Shown here in pieces: positions 36,307-44,885 of a DNA stretch of 64,000 nt. The position numbers and the translations under genes are program-made. This DNA comes from Puniceibacterium sp. IMCC21224 (GTDB taxonomy: Bacteria; Pseudomonadota; Alphaproteobacteria; Rhodobacterales; Rhodobacteraceae), in the NCBI RefSeq assembly GCF_001038505.1, contig NZ_LDPY01000001.1, positions 4,030,001 through 4,094,000 of the forward strand, read 5' to 3'. A model generated the notes under the pieces. The model searched no databases. It saw only the letters and a program-made list of their open reading frames with translations, and had not been told where the DNA came from. Positions within the stretch are counted from its first letter, which is position 1. Each line of letters starts with the position of its first letter.

Positions 36307-37277
36307 GGTATCGCACATTTGGCCGGACGGGATGGCAGGTCTCGGAAATCGGGTTCGGCGGCTGGCAGATCGGCGGTGGCTGGGGTGCGGTGGATGACGA
36401 TGCCTCGGTTCGCACGCTGCTGCATGCCTTTGAGCGGGGCATCAACTTTGTCGACACGGCCCAGCTTTATGGCGCCGGTCACTCCGAAACCGTGATCGGG
36501 CGAGCGCTGAAGCTTTGGCGCGGCAACAAGATCTACGTTGCCACCAAGGCCCAGCCGACGGTCTGGCCCGATCCCGACGACGACGCGCCCGCTTTTCGCG
36601 GTCGTTTCCCCGACTGGCACCTGCGCGAAAACGTCGAAAATTCGCTGCGCCGCCTTGGGGTCGAACGGCTGGATCTGTTCCAACTGCACAGCTGGGGGCC
36701 GTTCGGGCACCGCGAGCTCGACTGGCTGGAAACCCTGAACGACCTGCGCTGTGAGGGAAAGATCGACCAGATCGGCGTCTCGCTGCGCGACAACCGCCCA
36801 GACGAAGGCATGAACCTTGCCCGGCTTGGTCTGGTCGCGTCGCAACAGGTGATTTTCAACATTTTTGAGCAGCAGCCCCGCGATGCGCTGTTCCCCACCG
36901 CCCAGTCCAGCGGCACGGCAATCATCGCGCGGGTGCCGCTGGACAGCGGTTCTCTCGTCGGCCACTGGACGTCGGACAGCTATGCCGCCTGGGAAGACGG
37001 CTCGCAGCAGCATCAGATGTTCCGCGGCGCCCGCTTTGCCGAGACCCTGTCGCGCGTCGAGGCGATCAAGTCCGAGATCGGTGATGCCTTCCCGACCCTG
37101 GCCGAGGCCGCGATGCGCTATGTCCTGTCACACGATGCAGTGAGCCTGCTGATTCCGGGGATGAAAACACCGCAGGAGGTTGACATGAACGTCGCCTATT
37201 CCGACGGCGCGCGTTTGCCGGACGATCTGATCGCGCGGCTGGAACCACACGCATGGGTCAGGAACTTCTACCGATGA
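36303..37277 (+). CDS. Aldo/keto reductase (IolS-like class)
   Basis: NADPH-dependent oxidoreductase of 324 residues. The catalytic tetrad is complete: D51, Y56, K82 and H129 in FVDTAQLYG, VATKAQP and FQLHSWG. Starting at GTG 36303 gives the family N terminus MRYRTFGRTGW; an ATG at 36249 in the same frame would add 18 residues and has no good ribosome site. The TGA stop overlaps the next start (ATGA). Bacillus inositol operons contain an aldo/keto reductase (IolS), so a role on an inositol aldehyde or ketone is plausible. Confidence 0.82.
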   Translation: MRYRTFGRTGWQVSEIGFGGWQIGGGWGAVDDDASVRTLLHAFERGINFVDTAQLYGAGHSETVIGRALKLWRGNKIYVATKAQPTVWPDPDDDAPAFRGRFPDWHLRENVENSLRRLGVERLDLFQLHSWGPFGHRELDWLETLNDLRCEGKIDQIGVSLRDNRPDEGMNLARLGLVASQQVIFNIFEQQPRDALFPTAQSSGTAIIARVPLDSGSLVGHWTSDSYAAWEDGSQQHQMFRGARFAETLSRVEAIKSEIGDAFPTLAEAAMRYVLSHDAVSLLIPGMKTPQEVDMNVAYSDGARLPDDLIARLEPHAWVRNFYR

Positions 37278-37960
37278 CACGCCAGATAGAACGCCTTCGC
37301 CCACACCAGATCCGCGCCCAGCTTGCAGAACGTCCTGTCGTCTGGATGCCGCTCGGGACTATTGAGTGGCACTGCGAACATCTGCCCGTCGGGCTAGATG
37401 CACTCACCGCGCATGGCCTGTGCCTACGCGCAGCCGAGCGGGGTGGTGGGTTGGTGATGCCGCCGCTGTATTTCGGCACAGGCGGCGGTCACGGCGGCTA
37501 TCCCTGGACCATCATGATGCAGGGTGCCTCCGAGATCGAGGCCATACTGACCCGGACCGCAGAACGGCTGGGTGCGATGGAGGTCGAGCGGCTGATCCTT
37601 GTCAGCGGCCATTTTGCCGATGAGCAGCTTGAGATGCTCGACCGGTTTTCTGAAACCTGGAACGCCGTCGGCACCGGGCCCCGCATCATCGCAACGGCGG
37701 TCAACCGCTGTCCCGGTGCCGACATGGCCCCGGATCACGCCGGCGCCTTCGAGACGCTTCTGATGCACGCCCTGGCGGCAGAATTGGTTGATCTGTCCCG
37801 CCTGCCCCGCCTCGATCAGGCACCTGACGCCTTTGACAGGCACGACCCGCAAAGCCCCGTCTGGGGCGTGATCGGCACCGATCCCCGCACCGTGGACCTG
37901 AGCGAGGGCGAAAGACTGATGGACCGCCTGACCGACTGGCTGACCCTTCAGGCGCTGTAG
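37274..37960 (+). CDS. Creatininase-family amidohydrolase
   Basis: Metal-dependent hydrolase of 228 residues. The family motif PLGTIEWHCEHLPVGLD (residues 26-42) carries the metal ligands Glu31, His36 and Asp42; further ligands lie in FGTGGGHGGYPW and SGHFADEQ. Family members open cyclic amides or cleave formamides and lactones. The gene is coupled to the aldo/keto reductase by a 4-base overlap, so the two probably act in sequence on one intermediate. The substrate is unknown. Confidence 0.82.
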   Translation: MTRQIERLRPHQIRAQLAERPVVWMPLGTIEWHCEHLPVGLDALTAHGLCLRAAERGGGLVMPPLYFGTGGGHGGYPWTIMMQGASEIEAILTRTAERLGAMEVERLILVSGHFADEQLEMLDRFSETWNAVGTGPRIIATAVNRCPGADMAPDHAGAFETLLMHALAAELVDLSRLPRLDQAPDAFDRHDPQSPVWGVIGTDPRTVDLSEGERLMDRLTDWLTLQAL

Positions 37961-38173
37961 CCTTCGCGGGCATTGTCAGCGTGTCTTGTGCTGACACGAT
38001 CCGCAACCGCGTCCCCCCTCCCCGGTCGCAGGCTTTGCCGCGCTCAATGAAATGTCAGCCCCAGGCGGCAATCGTGGCCGCCCGGTTTTGGCTGGCGTTT
38101 TGAAGCTGTCGGCCGAGGCGGAGAACAGCGTAGAGGCCCCCAGACGATGAAGACGCCGCTGAAAGGCTTGAGT

Positions 38174-38968
38174 GGCATTGCCAACTTAACGGCACTGACC
38201 TGTAACGGTCCCCAGGGGTGATTTTCTCAGGCGGGCATTTCGAGCGAATAACCGTGCTACAAGTCGAAGGCATCGGACCTTGCGTGGCGGCATGCGACGG
38301 TGGAGAGGCGGTAGCGGCGGGGTTTGAACATCGCGTTGATTTGATCGTGGGCCGCGAGGAACCTTTGCGTCTGTCGGATCGATTTGAACCGGCCCGTGAC
38401 CTTCTCTCGTTTGCGGGTCGGCCGATGCGAACCCTCGATGCGGTTGTTGAGCCCTTTGTGTGCCCGATGATTTTCTTCAGGCGCAAGGGTCCGGATCGGT
38501 TTGATGTAACTGCTCAATTTGTCCGTCACGACGACACGCGGTTTGCCAAAGTGGGCGATCCGCCGCGTAAGGAAACGCTTGGCAGCTTTGGCGTTTCGGC
38601 GCGGCTGCACAAGGATATCCAGCAGGTCCCCGTTCGCATCCACTGCTTCACGCCGTTGATCGGAATGACGAATTCGTCTAGATGCCATTTGTCTGCAGCA
38701 GTGGGACGGTCACGCTTGATGCAATCGGCGAAATGCGGGCCAAATCGGTTCACCCACTTGCGCACGGTTTCCCGGCTGACGGTTACACCGCGTTCAGCCA
38801 GCAGATCCTCTACGTCCGCCGTACTGAGCGCGAAGCGATGATAAGCCCTTACAGCATAGGCCACGACTTCACGGGGGAAACGATAGCCCTTCAGACGCGG
38901 CATCTCAGCTGGTATCCTCATGACAAAACGCTAGTCGCGCTAAGGTGCGGTAGAAAGTTGGCAATGCC
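38174..38968 (-). mobile_element. IS6-family element with broken transposase
   Basis: Bounded by perfect 14-bp inverted repeats GGCATTGCCAACTT (38174-38187 and complement at 38955-38968). The neighbouring 8-base flanks differ, so no target duplication remains. Confidence 0.75.
38257..38921 (-). pseudogene. IS6-family transposase, frameshifted
   Basis: The N-terminal part reads from MRIPAEMPRLKGYRF through WHLDEFVIPINGVK in one frame. The rest, AVDANGDLLDILVQPRRNAK through the second Asp (VVTDKLSSY) and Glu (NNRIEGSH), is in another frame. At about 38646-38655 roughly five residues (the expected HWLWR) are missing, so a small deletion shifted the frame. Inactive unless ribosomes shift. Confidence 0.85.
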
Positions 38969-39031
38969 TTCGAAACTATGGGTCGAAAACAATGCTCTCA
39001 CAGAGCCTTAGGGCCCAACAACATCGGCAGG

Positions 39032-39170
39032 TTACCCGAAGTCGACTTGTGGTGCTTCGCCCACAACCCCAGCATCCACCAGCTGCTCCCGATCGGGAAG
39101 GTCGCGAAGGCTCTCCAACCCGAACGCGACGAGAAACCGCTCGGTCGTCACGAAGGGGATTGCCAACTTC
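39032..39170 (-). pseudogene. ScpB-like C-terminal fragment
   Basis: The minus strand reads PFVTTERFLVAFGLESLRDL then PDREQLVDAG to a TAA stop. This resembles the C-terminal wing of the condensin partner ScpB (TTxxFLxxFGLxSLxDLP). The N-terminal part is cut off near 39170 where an IS481-type remnant begins. The junction ATTGCCAACTTC copies the end of the neighbouring IS6 element, so an IS6 event may have cut the gene. Confidence 0.5.
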
Positions 39171-39179
39171 AAAACCCCC

Positions 39180-39849
39180 CTGAAGGCGCTGGAGGCGAAA
39201 GTCGCGGCAGAGGGCGGCATCCTGACCGAGGCACAGGTGCAGGCCCTTGAGAAGAAAAAGCACGATGACGAGGCTTGTGGTGAGATCGACACCGCTCACC
39301 CCGGCTATCTGGGGTCACAGGACACCTTTTATGTGGGCACGCTCAAGGGTGTGGGCCGGGTCTATCAGCAGACCTATGTCGATACCTGTTCCAAGGTCGC
39401 GCATGCCAAACTCTACACCACCAAAACGCCGATCACGGCGGCAGACCTGCTCAACGACCGGGTGCTGCCATTCCACGAGGAACACGACCTGCCGGTGCTG
39501 CGGATCATGACGGATCGGGGCACGGAATATTGCGGGCGCGTGGACAAGCACGACTTCCAGTTGTTCCTGGCAACCAATGATATTGATCACACCAAGACCA
39601 AGGTGAAATCGCCCCAGACGAACGGCCAACTGCGAGCGGTTCCACAAGACGATCCTGCAGGAGTTCTATCAGGCACCGTTCCGCAAAAAGCTATACGACA
39701 GCATCGCGGCGCTTCAGGCCGATCTGGATCAATGGCTGCATCCCTACAACCACGAGCGCACGCATCAAGGCAAAATGTGTTGCGGCAGAACGCCCATCGA
39801 AACTATGCTCGACGGGAAAGAAATCTGGCAGGAAAAGTTCGTGCACTGA
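39180..39849 (+). pseudogene. IS481-family transposase remnant
   Basis: Integrase-core transposase lacking its N-terminal DNA-binding part. YLGSQDTFYVGTLKGVGRV and ITDRG-like MTDRGTEYC are intact. A one-base insertion near 39627-39630 then shifts the frame, so that CERFHKTILQEFYQ (catalytic Glu) and the tail ending EIWQEKFVH are in another frame. Confidence 0.8.
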
Positions 39850-39907
39850 ACTTGGCCTGACAGACTCCGTCGAAAAAACGGCCAACTGTCATATCACATC
39901 TGAACCA

Positions 39908-40164
39908 CTACGCTTTATGGGCCAGTCGTGCGTCAATGCAGATTATCGGGAGGCCCCGCTTCTCCAACTCGCGGGTCAGCCAAATCGATAGAATGCCACT
40001 CTCGTGGACAATACGTTCAGCATCTGGCGCGTGGATACTAAAAAAGCGGTAATCTGATCCGGATCAGACGGGACTTCACCGCGTGCGATAACGGCACCGT
40101 CCGCTTCAACAACACAGATCGAAACGGATTTGACGGATACATCGAGTCCTACATAAGATGACAT
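39908..40164 (-). pseudogene. IS110-family transposase N-terminal fragment
   Basis: MSSYVGLDVSVKSVSICVVE with ADGAVIARGEVPSD is the start of an IS110-type RuvC-like transposase, with its first catalytic Asp. After a frame shift near 40040 it continues as IVHESGILSIWLTRELEKRG and ends HKA-stop. The rest is missing. Confidence 0.75.
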
Positions 40165-40326
40165 GGTCGCTCTCCTCTACGGCTAAAGATTTGTGAGGCC
40201 AGTATACTTGTAAGCGTCGGTGACAAAGTCGGCCACGGTAGTGGCGGGATGAGCCTGCTGCGGGCGGTGTAAAAGTCGTCCACTTTTGCCCTTTCTGGTG
40301 ACAGGGAGGGCGGGGGTATTTTCACC

Positions 40327-40454
40327 GTGGAACTTTACAGGAAAGTCCGTCTTGCTTGTCGAGACGGCAGGAGTGCGCGAGCGGCGGCACTACATTTCGG
40401 GATTTCGCGCGACAGCGCGAGGAAGATGTTGAGCTTCTCGGTGCCCCCGGGTGG
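40327..40454 (+). pseudogene. IS21-family IstA N-terminal fragment
   Basis: From GTG 40327: ELYRKVRLACRDGRSARAAA then LHFGISRDSARKMLSFSVPPG, the helix-turn-helix start of IstA. It is cut at 40454 by the IS3 element. Confidence 0.7.
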
Positions 40455-40524
40455 GGTAATCCCCCCCGAAAGTAAGGGGCTGCGGAAGTAGAATTTTCTC
40501 GGCAAGATGAACGAGGAGATTCAG

Positions 40525-40787
40525 ATGAAGACGACAAGATACAGGAACCCCAGATCCTTGCGATACTGCGCCAAGCTGAAGGCGGTGTGCCGGTGGCTGA
40601 GCTTTGCCGTGAACATGGGATGAGCTCAGCGTCCTTCTACAAATGGCGGGCAAAGTATGGCGGCATGGATGCGTCCATGGTCAGCCAGATGAAGGCCATG
40701 GAGGAAGAAAACCGTAGGCTGAAGCGGATGTATGCGGAACTGAGCATGCAAGCTGACTTGCTGAAGGAAGCCCTTGCAAAAAAGTGA
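40525..40787 (+). pseudogene. IS3 OrfA (element A), frameshifted
   Basis: Starts MKTTRY after GAGGAG, then one base is missing near 40540. It continues in a second frame as QEPQILAILRQAEGGVPVAE with the helix-turn-helix LCREHGMSSASFYKW and a coiled tail [20 protein letters not shown]. Confidence 0.75.
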
Positions 40788-41610
40788 CCGGGCCATCTCA
40801 ACGCCGCGAGATGGCCGAGAATGCAGTGGCGCGACGTGGGGCAAGCATCGCTCTGGCTTGCCGGACCTTCGGCGTCAGTGAGACCTGCTATCGTTATGGC
40901 CCAAAGCTGCGTGCCGAGAATGAAGAGATCGCCGATCTACTGACCGGGCTGACGGACGCCCGGAAGACCTGGGGGTTTGGGCTGTGTTTCCTGCACCTGC
41001 GCAACGTCAAAGGTCATCCGTGGAACCACAAACGCGTTTACCACATCTACTGCGAGTTGGAACTGAACCTGCGGATCAAACCCCGCAAGCGGTTGAAGCG
41101 GGACAAACCTGACGCGCTGGCGGTGCCTGATGCGCCAAATGTGACCTGGTCAATGGACTTCATGGCGGATCGGCTTGGCGATGGCCGGGCATTCCGGCTG
41201 CTGAACGTGCTGGATGACTTCAATCGCGAAGGCCTGGGCATCGAAGTGGATTTTTCCCTACCCGCTGAACGGGTCATTCGCAGTTTGGATAGGATCATCG
41301 AGTGGCGCGGCAAACCCGGGACGATAAGAGTAGATAACGGCCCAGAATACATCAGTGGCAAGCTGCTGATCTGGGCTGAGAAACGGGCATCACGCTCCAG
41401 CACATCCAACCCGGTCAGCCGCAGCAGAACGCCTACATCGAGCGTTACAACCGCACCGTCCGACATGAATGGCTGGACCAATACATCATCGAAACTATCG
41501 AGGAGGCCCAAGATCACGCCACACAATGGCTCTGGACTTACAACAACGACCGCCCGAACATGGCCATCGGCGGCATCACACCCGCCCAGAAACTGAAAAT
41601 GGCCGCGTAA
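40784..41610 (+). pseudogene. IS3 OrfB transposase (element A), frameshifted
   Basis: The first part has [15 protein letters not shown] (first Asp) and [11 protein letters not shown] (second Asp). Near 41390, after LLIWAEKR, the frame shifts and [20 protein letters not shown] (Glu) and the tail [13 protein letters not shown] lie in another frame. Not functional as it stands. Confidence 0.82.
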
Positions 41611-41649
41611 GTTCTACGAATGCACCACGTTAAAAATGGGGGGATTACC

Positions 41650-41706
41650 GGTCGGCGGAAGCATCCGCTTCAGCACAGCAGCCTTTCGCTCCGGTGAATA
41701 TCCCAC
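41650..41706 (-). pseudogene. Transposase OrfA N-terminal stub
   Basis: From GTG 41706 on the minus strand: GYSPERKAAVLKRMLPPT, the usual start of an IS3-type helix-turn-helix OrfA. It is cut at 41650 by IS3 element A. Confidence 0.5.
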
Positions 41707-41770
41707 GTCATCGTCCTATCCCGCCCACCTGAAAAATAGAGGAAAAGTAGAGCCGCGGACAACTTCCCTG

Positions 41771-41881
41771 ACACGGGGGGCTTGCAACATCAAAAACAAG
41801 CAGCATAATCAATCATGCAACCGAACCAGAGCCTCCAATGCTCAAGCCCCTCTGATGTCCCATTTTATATGACGACGGACA
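41771..41881 (+). repeat. Solo right end of the long-repeat IS
   Basis: About 110 bases match the right end of the element at 49161-51553, including the last codons of its transposase (LQHQKQ) and the terminal GTCCCATTTTATATGACGAC. It differs at several positions. Only the end remains, so it is a scar of a previous copy. Confidence 0.8.
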
Positions 41882-41958
41882 TCAGAAGGCTGCGCCCAGA
41901 TCAATGGTTTCTGACGCTAGGACTTGCCCGTCTATTTGTCGGATCTGACTACCGAAAT

Positions 41959-42954
41959 TCACAATGGGATGTCGCGCAGCAGTTTCGAGATCTCCTTACG
42001 CGTTGTGTCGGATGAGATCTGCGGCAGACGTTCGCGAAGGGTCCGGCGAATCCTAAGTCCCTGCGGTTTCAACCGGCCCTCGAAGCATTGCGCGCGAAGG
42101 GTACAGATCGCGTGATCAAACACCGTTTCATCGTTTTCGAAGTTCAGGAGATCCGCGATATGCTCGATGGCTGCTTCGGACAGTGAAAGCTCTTCAAGCC
42201 TTGTCGCCCGGTCGGGCATGTCGTCGCCCGGCACGATGGGAGCCTTGTATGCAAGATAGCCTAGGGCGGTGAGCGCATTGATGCGGATTTCGGGTTCCGG
42301 ATCATCCAACAGGTTCAGCAAGTTCGCTTCGACATCTGACCTGGGATCAGTCTTGTACAACTTTGCGGTAGCGGATCCGATGGCGATGTCGTCATCCAGG
42401 TAGCGGATCTCGTCGTACCAGTAACGGCGCTTCATTTCCTCGATCTCGGCTTCGTTGAACTGTACGTGGTCGCCGATTTTCAGTGAGGCGTCTCCGTGGT
42501 ACACGAAAACCGACCATTTACAGGCGCGCCAGCCATGAGAACCCGGCTGCTGCACGGTGGTCCAGATCCGTGAGGCCGCGAAATCGTCGGTCAGAGCGAC
42601 CGTGGCGAGATAGGCTTGGGCCGGGTCGGTGTACCAGCGCAAGGGTCTTGGCGTGTCCTCCAATGCAGGGGCGTAGAGATGCATCTCGGTCGCCTCCACC
42701 ATCTCGGGCCAGGCAACCGAAGACGCGGCATATGCCTTTAATCCGTCTTGTTCCGCGCCCGCCCCGGACGCATAGACCACATCGTCGACGTCCTGGTGCG
42801 CGATCCAGGTGTGGCGACCGGTGCCGACCAGCACTTCGACGATGTCATCGGTTGCGACACGGCCTTCGGCCGCGGAAATCCCATGTGCCTCGGGGGTTTC
42901 GAGGATTGCCTCGATGTCGGCCCAGACCAGCGGTTGTATCGTATCTGTGACCAC
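41959..42954 (-). CDS. HEAT-like repeat protein, candidate immunity protein
   Basis: A 331-residue protein not assigned to a named family. The N-terminal 200 residues are acidic and mixed alpha/beta. The C-terminal part shows repeated helical pairs (ANLLNLLDDPEPEIRINALTALGYLA, EELSLSEAAIEHIADLLNFENDETVFDHAI written here in part) reminiscent of HEAT repeats. It starts with GTG 42954, five bases after the stop of the candidate toxin gene. In secretion effector cassettes the gene after the toxin usually codes for its immunity protein, so that is my reading; it is inference from position and acidity. Confidence 0.6.
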   Translation of the reverse strand: MVTDTIQPLVWADIEAILETPEAHGISAAEGRVATDDIVEVLVGTGRHTWIAHQDVDDVVYASGAGAEQDGLKAYAASSVAWPEMVEATEMHLYAPALEDTPRPLRWYTDPAQAYLATVALTDDFAASRIWTTVQQPGSHGWRACKWSVFVYHGDASLKIGDHVQFNEAEIEEMKRRYWYDEIRYLDDDIAIGSATAKLYKTDPRSDVEANLLNLLDDPEPEIRINALTALGYLAYKAPIVPGDDMPDRATRLEELSLSEAAIEHIADLLNFENDETVFDHAICTLRAQCFEGRLKPQGLRIRRTLRERLPQISSDTTRKEISKLLRDIPL

Positions 42955-42959
42955 GGTTT

Positions 42960-43511
42960 CTAAAGCGTCTTTATCACTTTGGCGGACTTGTCGAAGACTT
43001 CGTATTTGGTGCCGTCGCTGGCCATCCCCTTCTCCTCAAAATTGTCCTTGGTTTCCTTCAGGTTTTTTTCGCCGGGCTGATAATGGCCACTGAAATTGTC
43101 TGCCCGCGCGATTTTCCCTTGGTCGTCCGTTTCGCATTCGCCCGCGCCGATGACAGGCTGCGCCTTTCCAAGCATCGAGTGTGGCAATGTCCGGGTCCCG
43201 CGACGCTGGTTCACATCATTCTTGGGCCGAGGCGAAAAGGTGAAGTTGCCCTCGGCATCCTTAGTGTAGACCAGCTCGGCGTTCTTCGGCAGCTTTTTCA
43301 GCGGCGTGTACCAAAAGTTTGTCGCATCTTCCGGGTAGGGAGCGTTGACCTTGAAGAGCGCGTGCGCCTGGGATCGACCGTTCAGCGTCGATTCCTCGTG
43401 GTTCCAGCCATTCTTTTCGTCGCGGACCAAGCTGTCTTCCTTGGGTTCGCGGTTGTCCTGTTCCGGATCGTAGGCAGCCGCGGCTTGTTTCTTCTGTTTC
43501 TTCTTCCCCAT
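42960..43511 (-). CDS. Candidate secreted toxin of the T6SS cassette
   Basis: A 183-residue protein. The first 15 residues are lysine-rich (MGKKKQKKQAAAAY), followed by a charged linker, then a compact domain ending with the motif NFSGHYQPGEKNLKETKDNF. SGHYxP-like segments occur near the end of polymorphic toxin proteins, but I cannot name the catalytic domain. It begins 3 bases after the PAAR-like gene and is followed by the candidate immunity gene. Role as effector is inferred mainly from this order. Confidence 0.55.
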   Translation of the reverse strand: MGKKKQKKQAAAAYDPEQDNREPKEDSLVRDEKNGWNHEESTLNGRSQAHALFKVNAPYPEDATNFWYTPLKKLPKNAELVYTKDAEGNFTFSPRPKNDVNQRRGTRTLPHSMLGKAQPVIGAGECETDDQGKIARADNFSGHYQPGEKNLKETKDNFEEKGMASDGTKYEVFDKSAKVIKTL

Positions 43512-43514
43512 GGT

Positions 43515-43895
43515 TCATATCGTGTTTTTCTTGTTGTGCATGAAGAGATCGGAACGCCGCACGACGTTCTGGCCATCTGCCTTGATATCGAAGGAATAGC
43601 TTACGGGATCCGCCTGTCCCTTGATCATGCTGGATTTCACGCCCAGCAGCGATCCCGCCTCGTCCCCGGTCGACGGCATTAGCATGGAGGATTTTACCGC
43701 GATCGGGCATCCGTCACATTTCACCGTGCTGGTGCCTTTCATCAGATTCGCGGACATGGCGATATTGGGATAGGGCGTCGGGACCGGCCCCCCCGGCGTC
43801 GGCGTCTTGCACACATCGGTTTGTGACTTCACGGTGCCCAGGCTGGACGCATGGATAACGGTTTCTGGGCTGTTGGCTGTCACGGTAACCGGCAT
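43515..43895 (-). CDS. DUF4150 PAAR-like protein (T6SS spike tip)
   Basis: A 126-residue protein of the DUF4150 (Tox-PAAR-like) family. It has CKTPTPGGPVPTPYPNIAMS (residues 29-48) and CDGCPIAVKSSMLMPSTGDE, with repeated short strands and conserved cysteines. Such proteins sharpen the VgrG spike and carry effectors. It stands directly before the candidate toxin and after DUF2169, a known chaperone-effector arrangement. No vgrG or T6SS structural gene is in the window. Confidence 0.85.
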   Translation of the reverse strand: MPVTVTANSPETVIHASSLGTVKSQTDVCKTPTPGGPVPTPYPNIAMSANLMKGTSTVKCDGCPIAVKSSMLMPSTGDEAGSLLGVKSSMIKGQADPVSYSFDIKADGQNVVRRSDLFMHNKKNTI

Positions 43896-43904
43896 ACGGG
43901 CCTC

Positions 43905-44885
43905 CTAGTGTGGATGTACGACAAGTCGGACGTCGGATTCGTTTTCATTCGCGGCAATCCGCACCTTGGCGCGCCAGACAAGGGTCAGGCTGGGCGCATC
44001 CAGATCGATCAGGCAGGTGTCGAGAACGCCCGGCACCTGGAATCTACCCCGACGCAGGCGTCCTTCGAAGGCGATCCGCATCCGCGGCAGGGACATTTGA
44101 AGATCTCCGCCCGGCAGGCACTGCGACAGCGCGACCCTTTCGCCGCCCTGCAAGAATCCGGGATAGGTCATATCCGCACGGGATGAGTTGAAATACCGGA
44201 TGTCGATGTCCAAAGGCCAAAGCGGACGGCGATAGGTCATCCACGTGTCATCGTAGCTTCCGGCGAATGCAATGCGCGGTTTCCATCCGCGGTCGACAAA
44301 GCCAAGACCGTCCGGCGTCCCGTGACCTGGAGAACACGGCGCGTCAGGCCTTTCGAAATTCGGCATGATCGAAGGGGTGTGCGAGTCCGCCGGTATCTGT
44401 CCGCAGCCGATCGGATTTTCTGCAAGCACTTTCCCGGTACTAGTCTTCCCACCAAAGCAGCGCTCCCAAGCGATCGGCATAGCGCGAAACGGTCGGGGTT
44501 GATCGACATGCGACCCTCCGATTTCGCGATGTATCCGGCGATCGCCCGTGACGCGTATTCTCTTGTGCCATCGACCTATTCTGAACGACGGAGTGAGCAT
44601 GGTTGCCACGTGATCGCGCGGGGCATGTATGCTTCCGATAATCGCGATGTCGGTCGTGTGTTTTACAGGTGCCCAGTCGCTGTCCTCGATCATGCTAGAG
44701 GCTCCAAGCGCACCAAGCCAAGACGGACCCTCGCAGATGTCGCGCTGCGTTTCGGAGGGCGCTAGCGAGCCATCCGCGCCGATGGCGAAGGTTGCCTTCA
44801 GCAGAAAGATCCGCGCGTGACCACCATCGAGGTCGCGAATATCCTCTTCGTCGTCGCGAAATGGTGTCGCATTCAGGATCGTCAC
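43905..44885 (-). CDS. DUF2169 domain protein (effector adaptor)
   Basis: A 326-residue protein of the DUF2169 family, adaptor proteins encoded beside PAAR-like T6SS effectors. Family features: ARIFLLKATFAIGADG near residues 27-42, WERCFGGK near 140, and NPIGCG near 155. The start is GTG 44885 giving MTILNATPF, the common N terminus of the family; its start overlaps the stop of the ketosynthase-like gene (GTGA). It would load the PAAR-like protein with its toxin onto VgrG. Confidence 0.82.
   Translation of the reverse strand: MTILNATPFRDDEEDIRDLDGGHARIFLLKATFAIGADGSLAPSETQRDICEGPSWLGALGASSMIEDSDWAPVKHTTDIAIIGSIHAPRDHVATMLTPSFRIGRWHKRIRVTGDRRIHREIGGSHVDQPRPFRAMPIAWERCFGGKTSTGKVLAENPIGCGQIPADSHTPSIMPNFERPDAPCSPGHGTPDGLGFVDRGWKPRIAFAGSYDDTWMTYRRPLWPLDIDIRYFNSSRADMTYPGFLQGGERVALSQCLPGGDLQMSLPRMRIAFEGRLRRGRFQVPGVLDTCLIDLDAPSLTLVWRAKVRIAANENESDVRLVVHPH

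Larger units (their letters stand above)
40455..41649 (+). mobile_element. IS3-family element A, inactivated
   Basis: A 1195-bp element with 12-bp perfect inverted repeats GGTAATCCCCCC (40455-40466, complement at 41638-41649). Its left side abuts an IstA stub and its right side another transposase stub. Both of its genes carry frameshifts. Confidence 0.72.

Noticed and set aside
38055..38173. C-terminal fragment on the minus strand ending ATIAAWG before the second IS6 element
   Set aside because: The short sequence could be the end of some gene, but I could not match it to any family, so it was not listed.
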